A DNA stretch of 64,000 bases from Carboxylicivirga agarovorans (GCF_050589845.1 NZ_JBNGPA010000026.1:20983-84982), one strand, 5' to 3'; positions 26,125 to 35,621 are shown, counted from the stretch's first letter. Program-made: numbers and translations. Notes: generated by a model from the sequence alone, not told the origin.

Positions 26125-26290
26125 GTTATAGTGATTTAGGTTATATATCTGTTTCGTAATAAGTCAGACTGTTGCTTTATACTTGCCCTAATAATGGTCA
26201 TTGACGCAGGTCAACTCACATTTATTCGGGCTCACAGACCTCATATCAGGAATTATAGCTCTAATATTATCGATCAATTCATATTGACAA

Positions 26291-27439
26291 TCAGATATCT
26301 CCGTTTTCAATGGCCCTCGAGATTACGATCTTTTGTATTTCCGAAGTCCCTTCATATATCTGTGTCAGCTTGGCATCGCGCATCAACCGTTCCACGTGGT
26401 ACTCTTTGACATAGCCATAACCACCATGCACCTGAACCGCCTCGGTGGTGATACGCATGGCCATATCGGCGCAATACTGTTTGGCCATTGCACTGGCAAT
26501 GCCGTATGGTAATCCCTGGTCTTTTAACCACGCAGCTTTCATGCACAGGAATCGTCCGGCTTCGATCTCAGTGGCCATATCAGATAGTTTAAATGCTATG
26601 GCCTGGTGTTTAATGATCTCTTTCCCAAAGGTTTTCCTTTCCATGGCATATTTACGGGCCAGTTCATAGGCGCCAGAAGCTATGCCTAAAGCCTGTGATG
26701 CTATTCCAATTCGACCGCCTTCCAGTGTTTTCATGGCAAATTTGAACCCAAAGCCATCTTCTCCAATGCGATTTTCTTTGGGAACCTTCACATCGGTAAA
26801 CTGGACAGAGTGGGTATCAGAACTACGCATGCCCATTTTGTTTTCGTGCGGGCCAACACTCACACCTTCGGCATGGCGGTCGACGATCAGTGCATTGATG
26901 CCCCGGTGACCTTTTTCAACATCTGTTTGTGCTATAACCAGGTAGGTTGAAGCTGTATTGCCGTTGGTGATCCAGTTTTTCACACCATTGAGCAGGTAAT
27001 GGTCACCCATGTCAATGGCTTTCGTCTGCTGAGAAGTGGCATCAGAGCCGGCCCCAGGTTCAGATAATAAAAAAGCACCTGTTACTTCACCGCGGGCCAG
27101 CGGTTTCAGGTATTTTTCTTTTTGCTCATCTGTACCGTATTTCTCGATGCCAAAGCATACAAGGGAGTTATTGACAGAGATGATAACCCCAATGGATGAA
27201 TCCACTTTGGAGAACTCCTCCATGGCCAACACATAGGAGACAGTATCCATTCCACCACCATCATATTCGGGTGCCACCAACATGCCTAAAAAACCCAGCT
27301 CAGCCAGGTTTTTAATATGCTCTGCAGGGTATATGGCTTTTTCATCGCGCTCTATCACATCATTAAACAGCTCGCGCTGGGCGTAATCGCGTGCTGCCTG
27401 CTGAATCATTAGTTGCTCTTCTGTTAATTGGAAATTCAT
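26291..27439 (-). CDS. Short-chain acyl-CoA dehydrogenase (butyryl-CoA type)
   Basis: The product has 382 residues from the start at 27439 (MNFQLTEEQLMIQQAARDYA). The frame opens 33 bases earlier but would then overlap the thiolase stop. FAD-binding motifs are AFLLSEPGAGSDATSQ and NWITNGNTA. The catalytic glutamate is in QIYEGTSEIQ near the C terminus, as in butyryl-CoA dehydrogenases. HGGYGYVKEYHVERLMRDAK is the conserved helix region. It oxidises butyryl-CoA (or another short acyl-CoA) to the enoyl-CoA and hands electrons to the EtfAB encoded just downstream. Substrate length is inferred from sequence type and from IcmF in the same operon. Confidence 0.92.
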   Translation of the reverse strand: MNFQLTEEQLMIQQAARDYAQRELFNDVIERDEKAIYPAEHIKNLAELGFLGMLVAPEYDGGGMDTVSYVLAMEEFSKVDSSIGVIISVNNSLVCFGIEKYGTDEQKEKYLKPLARGEVTGAFLLSEPGAGSDATSQQTKAIDMGDHYLLNGVKNWITNGNTASTYLVIAQTDVEKGHRGINALIVDRHAEGVSVGPHENKMGMRSSDTHSVQFTDVKVPKENRIGEDGFGFKFAMKTLEGGRIGIASQALGIASGAYELARKYAMERKTFGKEIIKHQAIAFKLSDMATEIEAGRFLCMKAAWLKDQGLPYGIASAMAKQYCADMAMRITTEAVQVHGGYGYVKEYHVERLMRDAKLTQIYEGTSEIQKIVISRAIENGDI

Positions 27440-27464
27440 AATGTTTGGTTTAGGGGAGTTATTA

Positions 27465-28700
27465 TTAGTCACATTTTTTAAACACCATACTTACTACTGT
27501 TTTGTCATTGCCACCCATATTAACCGTCATGCCATAGGGTTTATCTTCAGGTATGGCTATCTGTGCCCGGCCTGATTGACCGCTCAACTGCTCAAGAATC
27601 GTTACCACCTGGTGCACTCCCGTGGCTCCGGTCGGATGTCCCCAGGCAATAAGCCCACCGGTTGTATTAAAGGGAATCTGCCCCTTTCGGGAAGTATGAC
27701 CATTGGACACAAACTCAGCTCCTTTACCTTTTTCGGCAAATCCAAATGCCTCAGTTGCCAGTATGCCTGCAATGGTAAAGCAATCATGTGTCTCAACGGT
27801 GGCCAGCTGTTCTTTTACAATGCCCGCCATCTGTAATGCCTGCTCAACCGATACCTTTGTTGTGCTCAGTTCCAGGAGGTCCGCCGGCTCTTCCATTATA
27901 TTGTCTTCGGTTTGAGCGAAGCCGACAAGTTCAATGGCCTCACTGAGCGGAATGCCAACACGCTTTAAGCCCTCTTCGGAAACAACAGCTATGGCCGAAG
28001 CACCATCAGATACCTTTGAACAGTCGGTGTAATTGAGGTGATCAACAAAGCGACTTCCGTCGGGAGGTGTCATACCTGTTTCAAGCAGCCGCTCGTTCTT
28101 ATTCTCATGTTCCTGGGCTGTTTCACATAAACGGGCATTTTCAATACAGTTGGCATACCACTGCGCCAGTCCTTTACGCATATAATCTTCGCCATAGGCA
28201 CTGGCATATGCACCAGCCCGGTCGCTGAACTTGCCAGGGAAGAAGTAGGCATGACCTGCCTGTCTCTTCTTATGGTAGTCGGCCAGCGCAAGGTGATCAG
28301 CCCCATACATGGCCTTAACGGTATTCTGTACTTCCACACCTATGGTCAGTACCACATCTGCGGTGCCGGCCAGTACTGATTTCACGGCAGTAACCACAGC
28401 AAGACCACCCGATGCACAGGCACCTTCGACACGTACTGAGGGTTTGTATCTTAAATCCTTATCGATGGAAGGAATAAAGGCGGCGAGGTGAGCCTGGTTG
28501 TTAAAACGCGAAGCCATAAAGTTGCCAATAACACTTTCATCGACATTTTTCGCGCCATTGATCATGGCCAGGGTTGCCCGTCCGGCTTCTATAATATAAT
28601 GCTCAATGCCCGGGTTTTCCTTTTTAGGGTTAAACTCCGAGCGTCCGCTTCCCAATGAAACCGTATTATAACCGGCTACCATAAATACTCTTTTCTGCAT
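27465..28700 (-). CDS. SCP2/SCPx-type thiolase (acetyl-CoA C-acyltransferase)
   Basis: The product has 411 residues. The nucleophile motif is VEGACASGGLAVV. The histidine motif NTTGGLIAWGHPTGATG belongs to SCP2-type and archaeal thiolases. The classical thiolase tail CxGGGxG is replaced by NMGGNDKTVV, so the second cysteine is absent there, as in other SCP2-type members. It probably cleaves acetoacetyl-CoA to two acetyl-CoA, the last step of the pathway encoded by the operon. It lies 3 bp after the 3-hydroxyacyl-CoA dehydrogenase gene. A non-catalytic lipid-binding role, or work with an HMG-CoA-synthase-like partner, is possible but no such partner is present. Confidence 0.85.
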   Translation of the reverse strand: MQKRVFMVAGYNTVSLGSGRSEFNPKKENPGIEHYIIEAGRATLAMINGAKNVDESVIGNFMASRFNNQAHLAAFIPSIDKDLRYKPSVRVEGACASGGLAVVTAVKSVLAGTADVVLTIGVEVQNTVKAMYGADHLALADYHKKRQAGHAYFFPGKFSDRAGAYASAYGEDYMRKGLAQWYANCIENARLCETAQEHENKNERLLETGMTPPDGSRFVDHLNYTDCSKVSDGASAIAVVSEEGLKRVGIPLSEAIELVGFAQTEDNIMEEPADLLELSTTKVSVEQALQMAGIVKEQLATVETHDCFTIAGILATEAFGFAEKGKGAEFVSNGHTSRKGQIPFNTTGGLIAWGHPTGATGVHQVVTILEQLSGQSGRAQIAIPEDKPYGMTVNMGGNDKTVVSMVFKKCD

Positions 28701-28703
28701 AGC

Positions 28704-30035
28704 TTATTTGATAAAGTTGTTAACCGGTCCGTATAAATAATAAAAGCCATTCATCATTACCGAGTTGACATTGTCAACCGAGTTGGTAACGCCATCGTCA
28801 TAGAGCTTTTGTCCAATTTCCTTCATAGACAGCATATAATCCTTAGCCAGTAAGGCACCACGGCTTTCTTCCCGCCTGATGCTTTCAAAGTATTCGTTGA
28901 GGTGTTTCTCTTTATACTTTGAGCGATTGAGTTGATTCCAGCTGTAAACTTTTGTTGAAACTGCCAGGAAATTATTCACTACCGGCTCAATGGCATCTAT
29001 GGAAACATATTGTTGCGTTTCAATATCAAGCACTTCAACGGCTTTGCCCCTGTTGTATTTGAAATATCCGTCTTTTTGCGTGCCGTCAGCATTTTGACCA
29101 CCCCTGAACCCTTTATTCAGTATATCATCCAGGAAGGGGCATTGCAATGGTTCATCAAGGTAAGTGTCCATTACACGCATGATGAGGGAACAAACATCAA
29201 TGCCTACATAACCCATTAACTGGAATATGCCCATTGGCCTGACTAACAATTCATGACTCACTTTATCGACCGCCAATAAAGCCTCAGCAGGTGAGAGTTC
29301 TTTCCTGAGCGATTCATACAGATCCACTGCATATATTATTTCCCGCATAAAGAAACCATTGCCTATAAACCCGGCAATGTCATTGGCTTCAACAATAAGT
29401 TTATTCATCTGCGTTGCAAATCCGTGGACCAGCTGCGACAGCTCTGGTAAACCGTCGTTCAGTTCAACCACTTCAATGACCTTTTGTACTGCAGGTGGGT
29501 TGTAGAAGTGGCAGCCGATTATGTGCTTGTCAAGTCCGGCCTTATCGTCTAAAACTGAAATGGGAATGGCACTTGTATTACTTAAAAAGAAAGGGTGATT
29601 GGGATTATTAACCTTAATTTTTCTGAGAACATCCGTTTTGGCTGTTTCATCTTCGATAATAGCTTCAAAAATCAGGTATGACTGATAGGCCGATTCGATG
29701 GTAACAGAAGGTTTAACAATTGATATGGCATCATTTACAAAAGCTTCAATGATGTCTTTATTATCGATCAGGTGAGAGCGTCGTATAAATTGTTTACGTA
29801 GTTCAACAATGTTTTTTTCGGCCCACTTTAATACCTGTGTTTTAAGGTATTTCATTAAACCTTCGAGACGTTCATAATTTTGGTCTATGGCATGTATAAC
29901 AAAGGTTTTGCCCGCATGTTGAGGCTGGTGCATCAGGCGTACTGAATGCAAAACATTAAGCAGGAGTATGCCGCTACCCATTTTACCGGCTGCACCAAGC
30001 ACAGAAATGTTCTGATATCTTTCCAAATTGTTCAT
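28704..30035 (-). CDS. 3-hydroxyacyl-CoA dehydrogenase, long form
   Basis: The product has 443 residues, while single-domain enzymes have about 285. The N terminus holds a Rossmann motif GAAGKMGSG, then FFLSNTSAIPISVL and GCHFYNPPAVQKVIEVVE with the catalytic histidine. The NAD-domain exit reads NDIAGFIGNGFFMREIIYA. The C-terminal helical domain appears to be extended by about 120 residues and ends in the NSVDNVNSVMMNGFYYLYGP region. It should oxidise (S)-3-hydroxybutyryl-CoA to acetoacetyl-CoA with NAD. Gaps to neighbours are 18 bp (hydratase) and 3 bp (thiolase), supporting co-transcription. The extra length may reflect a duplicated dimerisation domain. Confidence 0.87.
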   Translation of the reverse strand: MNNLERYQNISVLGAAGKMGSGILLLNVLHSVRLMHQPQHAGKTFVIHAIDQNYERLEGLMKYLKTQVLKWAEKNIVELRKQFIRRSHLIDNKDIIEAFVNDAISIVKPSVTIESAYQSYLIFEAIIEDETAKTDVLRKIKVNNPNHPFFLSNTSAIPISVLDDKAGLDKHIIGCHFYNPPAVQKVIEVVELNDGLPELSQLVHGFATQMNKLIVEANDIAGFIGNGFFMREIIYAVDLYESLRKELSPAEALLAVDKVSHELLVRPMGIFQLMGYVGIDVCSLIMRVMDTYLDEPLQCPFLDDILNKGFRGGQNADGTQKDGYFKYNRGKAVEVLDIETQQYVSIDAIEPVVNNFLAVSTKVYSWNQLNRSKYKEKHLNEYFESIRREESRGALLAKDYMLSMKEIGQKLYDDGVTNSVDNVNSVMMNGFYYLYGPVNNFIK

Positions 30036-30053
30036 ATAATAAAAGTGATAAGT

Positions 30054-30818
30054 TTACCAATTGGGTTTTCTTTTCTCAATAAAAGCGTTCATGCCTTCCT
30101 GAGCTTCCGCCTTGTTAAATAAACCGGCAAATACATCGCATTCGGTCTGGAATCCTGTTTTACTGCCGTATTGAAGGCCGGTGTTGATAACCGACTTAAG
30201 AGCCTGGCAGGCCAGTGATCCCTTGGAGTTAAGCAATATGGCCAGTTCATGCGCTTTGGATAACAGTTCTTCAGGGGGAAATACGGCTTGAACCAATCCC
30301 ATTTGCATTGCCTGATGAGCATCAAACATGCTGGCGGAGAATAGGTAGTATCGCGCATTGTTAAGTCCAATGGCTCTTGCCAGTCGTTGGGTGCCGCCAA
30401 ACCCGGGTATGAGTCCCAGGTTGACTTCAGGAGCGCTGAACTTCGCTTTTTCTGATGCGATCAGGAAGTCACAGGCTAAGGCTATTTCCAGGCCACCACC
30501 TAAGGCAAATCCATTGATGACGCCAATAAAGGGGACAGGCATGTTTTCAATGCGTTCAAGCGTTTGCTGGCCCAATGAAGAGAATGTTTTAGCCTGTTCT
30601 TCGCTTTTACCTTTCATTTCAGCAATATCGGCACCTGCAACAAATGCTTTGCCCTGTCCAGTCAGTATGACGCAGCGGATCGATCTGGATGTTTCGATTT
30701 GATCGAGCACCTGGTTGAGTTCTTCAAACATGCTGCTGTTTATCGCGTTCAGAGACTCGGGACGCGAGAACATAATGGTGGCAATGTTCTTTTCTTCTGT
30801 GTATGTGAGGAGATTCAT
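30054..30818 (-). CDS. Enoyl-CoA hydratase
   Basis: The product has 254 residues from the start at 30818 (MNLLTYTEEKNIATI). The frame opens 27 bases further upstream, but the preferred start matches the family length. The crotonase features are GKAFVAGADIAEM (oxyanion hole), ALGGGLEIALACD and APEVNLGLIPGFGGTQRL, with both catalytic glutamates present. It hydrates crotonyl-CoA to 3-hydroxybutyryl-CoA. It is the first gene of the nine-gene operon (30818 down to 18949), so the operon promoter should lie in 30819-31022. That stretch is AT-rich and shows no convincing TAnnTTTG element. Confidence 0.92.
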   Translation of the reverse strand: MNLLTYTEEKNIATIMFSRPESLNAINSSMFEELNQVLDQIETSRSIRCVILTGQGKAFVAGADIAEMKGKSEEQAKTFSSLGQQTLERIENMPVPFIGVINGFALGGGLEIALACDFLIASEKAKFSAPEVNLGLIPGFGGTQRLARAIGLNNARYYLFSASMFDAHQAMQMGLVQAVFPPEELLSKAHELAILLNSKGSLACQALKSVINTGLQYGSKTGFQTECDVFAGLFNKAEAQEGMNAFIEKRKPNW

Positions 30819-31022
30819 AAAATAGTATAACTGATTCTTAATCAAGTTATGTATTCTATTTTAAGATATCAATGTCTTATTTAAAATTAATGAAAAATTA
30901 AATGTGGTATGCTTACAGATCGTAAGGTTTTACAGGCTTTTATCAGTCTGTGTTAACAAGGATTTATTTTTTATTTGTGAAGTCCTCTGTTATAAAATGT
31001 AATTGACCTCAATGTTGTGATG

Positions 31023-31079
31023 AAAAAGTGGGATAACAGTTACATTAATCCCTTCAAATTTACTGTTGATCCCACTTTA
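31023..31079 (-). terminator. Intrinsic terminator of the universal stress protein gene
   Basis: On the minus strand AAAGTGGGATCAACAGT and ACTGTTATCCCACTTT pair as a long stem (one bulge) with a 21-base loop, and end in a run of T. It lies just downstream of the stop at 31137 and separates the stress gene from the enoyl-CoA hydratase operon. On the plus strand it also begins with A-rich sequence, so action is expected mainly in the minus direction. Confidence 0.8.
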
Positions 31080-31136
31080 ATAATGAACAAAATGCTCAGG
31101 AAAGTATAAGTTACGGCAATTACTTAGCTTATGATG

Positions 31137-32282
31137 CTATTCGTAATCTTTAGTTTTTCTGATTTCAAGTTCTATTTTCTTATCCCATAGACGTCTAAGT
31201 ATTTCTTCACCTTTTTGCTCGTAATCATTTGCCAGATCATTGTCGCCAACCTTGTCATATATCCTTGCCAGTGCATAGATAGCTGGTAAATGCAGGTCGT
31301 TGATCTTTAAACAAAGGTTTAATTGTTGAATGCTATCATCATAAAAGCCTGCTTCTTCAAGCTTTTTAGCGTTGGCCATCAGTCGTTCAATATCAGAAAT
31401 GTCCTTTTCCATTTTCAGGTTTAGTATATTCTCTGACTTGGTGATAACAACCGAACAAGGCAAATCGCGAATAACTAATTCGGTTACGCTGCCTAGTAAC
31501 AGGCGTTGGAAAAAGGTTTTGCCGGTAGCACCAATAAATATCACATCAATGTTTTTGTCGCTGGCAAAATCAATGATCTTTTTATGGGGTTTCCCTTGTA
31601 AGATCACCTGCTCATAATCAACATCCACAAAACTGAAGTTATTAATAAAAGCATTGAAGTTGTTCCTGTTTTCCTTTTCAAGAGCTGTGTTTTCATCATC
31701 GTAATCAACTTTGTATCGCAAGGAGTATACCTCTTCCAATGGCTCAAACACATTGGTAAGGTATAGTTTGGCCTTAAATATGCGTGCAATTTTAATGGCA
31801 TTGGTCAAAGCCCTGCGTGAGGAATCTGAATAATCTATCGGGCACATGACGTTAGCCGGTATTTTGCCCGAATTTTCTTTAACTACCCATACCGGCTTTT
31901 CTGATTTACGAATTAATTTCTCAACCAGGTAATCAACTGACTGATTGTTTTCAGTCAATTGAAAATCATTGGGAATCAATATCAGGTTGACATTTTCCTC
32001 TTCTGCTGTAGAAAGTATTTTCTCAAACATATTACCGTAGGCAATGATCTTCTCTACGGTAATATTATTTTGGCCTACATAGGCTGTTATCTGCTCAAAA
32101 TCCTTATCAACATATTCTTCTATCAGCACTTTAACCTTTTGGGTTCGTGCTTCTGATGGCAGAACCTGAAGAAGCAATAGTTTAGAACCAAACTTTTTTG
32201 AAAGTTCGATGGCTGTATCCAATTGATCATGTGCCATCTGATTAACTTTAACAGGGACTAATATTTTCTCCAATAGTTTCAT
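31137..32282 (-). CDS. Tandem universal stress protein with C-terminal TPR-like segment
   Basis: The product has 381 residues from the start at 32282 (MKLLEKILVPVKVNQ). Two UspA domains lie at about 1-140 and 145-285. The second ends in FIGATGKTFFQRLLLGSVTE, which fits the ATP-binding pattern G-x2-G-x9-G-S/T. The first lacks it. The last 95 residues are helical and resemble TPR units (SIQQLNLCLKINDLHLPAIY, ALARIYDKVGDNDLANDYEQ), which would bind a partner. It is cytoplasmic, with a role in stress or energy-state response inferred from the family. It is monocistronic, has its own terminator, and is divergent from the export operon at 32602. Confidence 0.85.
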   Translation of the reverse strand: MKLLEKILVPVKVNQMAHDQLDTAIELSKKFGSKLLLLQVLPSEARTQKVKVLIEEYVDKDFEQITAYVGQNNITVEKIIAYGNMFEKILSTAEEENVNLILIPNDFQLTENNQSVDYLVEKLIRKSEKPVWVVKENSGKIPANVMCPIDYSDSSRRALTNAIKIARIFKAKLYLTNVFEPLEEVYSLRYKVDYDDENTALEKENRNNFNAFINNFSFVDVDYEQVILQGKPHKKIIDFASDKNIDVIFIGATGKTFFQRLLLGSVTELVIRDLPCSVVITKSENILNLKMEKDISDIERLMANAKKLEEAGFYDDSIQQLNLCLKINDLHLPAIYALARIYDKVGDNDLANDYEQKGEEILRRLWDKKIELEIRKTKDYE

Positions 32283-32601
32283 AGGCTTTTTGTAAACAAA
32301 CGCCAAAAAAGAGAACTTTGTTTAGTTAAAAATGGTTAATGTAAAACAAACTAGCTATTTGTAAGCCATTCGTTAACAGGCAGACTTGTTTTGTTTGATT
32401 GTTTTTGCAATGTGTAAGCTATGCAAATAGATACCGGTTAAGGCAAACAAACCTATATTTATAATGTTTTATGTGACAGCAGTTCGTTTTTGACCGTTTT
32501 AATAAGAGGTAGCAAAACAGTTAAATTTAAATGCTGCCTATCTGCAACATAACCGGCTGCTTGATTGTGTAATAAAGGAAACTAAAAGCTTAATTTGTGA
32601 A
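32283..32601. other. Divergent intergenic region
   Basis: It separates the stress protein (minus) from the ABC export operon (plus). It should carry both promoters. Near matches to the Bacteroidota -7 motif are present (TAGTTTG for the minus gene near 32346-32352, TTAATTTG before the plus gene at 32590-32597), but none has a proper TTG at 19-20 bases. No RNA gene or repeat is seen. Confidence 0.35.
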
Positions 32602-34236
32602 ATGGTAACTCAACCTACAAAGCGTTTTTGGAATTTACTGATAAAATATAAGGCCGTATTAAAGCAAATATACCTGTATGCTTTTTTTATTGGTATTATC
32701 AACCTTACTCTGCCACTGGGTATACAGGCTATTATCAACTACCTGCAAACAGGAGAATTGACATCGGCCTGGGTTATATTAGTCGGCTTTGTACTTGTGG
32801 GAATTCTTTTAACCGGTGTTTTGCAGGTGCTGCAGTTGTTGCTTGTGGAGAATGTGCAGCAGGATTTATTTGCCCGTTCTGCTTTTGAGTTTGCCTACCG
32901 TATGCCACGAATTGCTTTTGTGAAATTAGACACCATTCATGCACCAGAGCTGGTCAACCGGTTCTTTGATACGCTGACCATTCAAAAGGGTCTTCCAAAA
33001 ATACTGATTGACTTTTCATTAGCCTTGTTCCAGATCTTCTTTGGACTGATCTTACTGACCATCTACAGTTCCTATTTTGTGATACTGGGAGTTATTATGG
33101 CAGGTATTTTATGGATCATCTTTAAGCTGACCGGTCGCCAGGGATTAACAACCAGTCTTGATGAGAGTAAGTATAAGTACCGTTTGGCTCACTGGCTGGA
33201 AGAAATTGCCAGAACAAATGCCAGTTTTAAAATATTTAATAAGGACAGCTTGCACTTAAAACTAGCCGATGAAAGTGTGAGTCAATACCTTAGCGCGCGT
33301 CAAAAGCACTTCAAGATCCTCATGCGTCAGTATGGGCTTTTTATTGGATTTAAGTTAACCATTGCAGCCGGTCTGTTAATATTGGGTAGTATTCTTGTTT
33401 TTCAGGAGAAAATAAACCTGGGTCAGTTTGTAGCTGCCGAAATTGTGATCATCCTGATCATTAATTCAGTTGAGAAGGTTATCAGACTGGTTGAAACAAT
33501 ATATGATGTCCTGACCGGTCTTGAAAAGATAGGTTATATAACCGACCTGGAACTTGATAAAAATTCAGGTAGTGCCACTGTGACTATGGAAAACGGTCTG
33601 TCAGTATCAGCTCGCAAATTATCTGTTAAGTTTCCCGGAGAGAACAGATCAGTCATTGATAAACTGTCATTTGATATAAAACCCAATGAGAAGGTTGTGC
33701 TGACTGGTGCATCGGGCAGCGGTAAATCGGTTCTCACCAAAGTGCTATCAGGATTGTACTCAATAAGCAGTGGTGAGTTATTGATCAATAATATTCCTCT
33801 ATCGCACTATAACAGAGATAACTACTTCTCATCAATTGGGGTTAACCTACCTACCAATCAGTTATTTGAAGGAACGATAAAGGATAACATCCTTATGGGG
33901 AGGGAGATTCCGGAAATAGAACTTAATGACATGCTTCATTTTCTTAAGCTGGATGACTTTCTTAATTACCAGCCTCAGGGTATTGATACATCTATTGACA
34001 GTGGAGGAAGACGTTTGCCACGCAGTATCATTCAAAAGATACAGTTGGCACGTATCCTGATCCATCAACCAAAGCTTTTATTGCTCGAAGAGCCTCTTCA
34101 ATTCCTTGAAGAGCAGGAAAAGAAAAGGATTGTTGACTTTATAACATCAGATGCTTTTAATGCAACAGTAATTGTGGTATCTGATTTTAGTTATTGGCAG
34201 CAAAAATGCAAACAAACCATTGACCTAAACCAGTAA
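32602..34236 (+). CDS. ABC exporter (permease plus ATPase) with degenerate nucleotide-binding motifs
   Basis: The product has 544 residues. An ABC type-1 transmembrane domain (about six membrane segments, residues 20-310) precedes an ATPase domain from about 335. Walker A is intact (GASGSGKSVL). Other motifs deviate: the signature LSGGQ is replaced by LPRSI in SGGRRLPRSIIQKIQLARIL, Walker B reads LLLLEEP (Asp to Glu), the D-loop SALD is QFLE, and the H-loop histidine is missing (VIVVSDFSYW). The usual Q-loop glutamine is also not evident (GVNLPTNQLF). It is followed by HlyD (11-bp gap) and TolC genes, so it probably powers type I secretion across both membranes. The cargo is unknown. Confidence 0.85.
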   Translation: MVTQPTKRFWNLLIKYKAVLKQIYLYAFFIGIINLTLPLGIQAIINYLQTGELTSAWVILVGFVLVGILLTGVLQVLQLLLVENVQQDLFARSAFEFAYRMPRIAFVKLDTIHAPELVNRFFDTLTIQKGLPKILIDFSLALFQIFFGLILLTIYSSYFVILGVIMAGILWIIFKLTGRQGLTTSLDESKYKYRLAHWLEEIARTNASFKIFNKDSLHLKLADESVSQYLSARQKHFKILMRQYGLFIGFKLTIAAGLLILGSILVFQEKINLGQFVAAEIVIILIINSVEKVIRLVETIYDVLTGLEKIGYITDLELDKNSGSATVTMENGLSVSARKLSVKFPGENRSVIDKLSFDIKPNEKVVLTGASGSGKSVLTKVLSGLYSISSGELLINNIPLSHYNRDNYFSSIGVNLPTNQLFEGTIKDNILMGREIPEIELNDMLHFLKLDDFLNYQPQGIDTSIDSGGRRLPRSIIQKIQLARILIHQPKLLLLEEPLQFLEEQEKKRIVDFITSDAFNATVIVVSDFSYWQQKCKQTIDLNQ

Positions 34237-34247
34237 CTTAGCGCAAC

Positions 34248-35621
34248 ATGTTGAATATTTCCAAGAACAGCATCAGTAAATTTATTCATCTGACAGATTT
34301 TAAGTCATATGAATTGGTAAAAAAGAGCCAGGTAAAGCAGGCGCCGCTATATGTCATGCTGGGCTGCTTTGTTGTATTGCTTATAGGGATGTTTTTACCC
34401 TGGACTCAAAATATTGATGCCAAGGGCTATGTAACAACCCGCCAGCCGGAGCAGCATCCTCAGGCCATTCAATCGGTTATCTCAGGTCGTATTGAAAACT
34501 GGTATAAGCGGGAAGGTGATTTTGTAAACAGAGGCGATACAATATTGTATATCACTGATGTGAAGAGTGAGTATTTTGATCCTGATCTGTTGCTGAGGAC
34601 CAATGAGCAGCTGGATGCAAAGAGTCAAAGTATTGATTCCTACGATATAAAAATAGAAGCCCTTAAGAAACAATATGAAGCTCTGAAGCGAGCCTATCAG
34701 TTGAAACGTCGTCAGGCTTTTCAGAAAATTGACCAGGCACGCAATAAGATCAGTATGGATAGTATTGATCTGGTGGCTTTCAACAGCAATCTGGCCATTA
34801 ACAAAAACCAATATGAACGTACAAAAGAGTTGTATGACAAAGGCTTAAAAACCTTGTCGGAACTGCAGGAAAAACAGTATAAGCTTCAGGCTGCTGAAGC
34901 CAAGGTAAATGTGCAACAAAACAAGTTGATCAATCAGCAAAACTCCCTGAGCATACTAAATATTGAATTACTGGCCATTGAGCAGGAATATGCCGATAAA
35001 CTGGCAAAATCTGAATCGGATCTGCAAACAGCGGTTTCTGCCAAGTTGGAAGGTGTTGCAACCGTATCTAAATTGCAGAGTACCTTAAGTGGCTATAATC
35101 AGCGCCAAAAGTTCTATTTTATAACAGCTCCGCAAACAGGTTACCTGACCAAAATAGTAAAGAAGGGTATTGGTGAAACCGTTAAGGCAGGAGCCGACAT
35201 CGCCATTATAGTACCCGATGAATATGATCTGGCTGTTGAGATCTATTTAAAACCCAATGACCTGCCGTTGTTGCATGTGGGTAACCATGTTCGTCTGCGA
35301 TTTGACGGGTGGCCTGCTATCGTCATTAGTGGTTGGCCCGAGTCATCAACCGGTGTTTTTGGTGGTACCATAGTCGCCATTGATCAGTTCATTAGTAATA
35401 ATGGTTTTTACCGTGTTTTGATAAGTCCTGATGAAAGTGAGAAAACATGGCCTGATCAACTGAGGGTTGGGGCAGGGGCGGAGGCTTTTGTGTTGCTCAA
35501 TGAAGTGCCTGTGTGGTATGAAATATGGCGACAGCTCAATGGATTTCCGCCTGATTTTTACCAACCGAAAGAGAAGCAAAATGAGCTTAAAACTAAAGCA
35601 CCAATCAGGTCGGTGAAGTGA
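34248..35621 (+). CDS. HlyD-family membrane fusion protein
   Basis: The product has 457 residues. A single membrane anchor lies at about 34-52 (LYVMLGCFVVLLIGMFLPW). A split biotinyl-lipoyl domain follows (SGRIENWYKREGDFVNRGDT early, FITAPQTGYLTKIVKKGIGE late), enclosing long coiled-coil helices at about 120-275. The beta-barrel and membrane-proximal part come after about 320. This is the periplasmic adaptor that connects the ABC exporter upstream with the TolC channel downstream. The order ABC-HlyD-TolC with short gaps (11 and 58 bp) indicates one operon. Confidence 0.9.
   Translation: MLNISKNSISKFIHLTDFKSYELVKKSQVKQAPLYVMLGCFVVLLIGMFLPWTQNIDAKGYVTTRQPEQHPQAIQSVISGRIENWYKREGDFVNRGDTILYITDVKSEYFDPDLLLRTNEQLDAKSQSIDSYDIKIEALKKQYEALKRAYQLKRRQAFQKIDQARNKISMDSIDLVAFNSNLAINKNQYERTKELYDKGLKTLSELQEKQYKLQAAEAKVNVQQNKLINQQNSLSILNIELLAIEQEYADKLAKSESDLQTAVSAKLEGVATVSKLQSTLSGYNQRQKFYFITAPQTGYLTKIVKKGIGETVKAGADIAIIVPDEYDLAVEIYLKPNDLPLLHVGNHVRLRFDGWPAIVISGWPESSTGVFGGTIVAIDQFISNNGFYRVLISPDESEKTWPDQLRVGAGAEAFVLLNEVPVWYEIWRQLNGFPPDFYQPKEKQNELKTKAPIRSVK

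Noticed and set aside
30819..31022. FNR-like site TTGAT-N5-ATCAG upstream of the enoyl-CoA hydratase gene
   Set aside because: The spacer is five bases instead of four and the sequence is very AT-rich, so it is not a convincing site.
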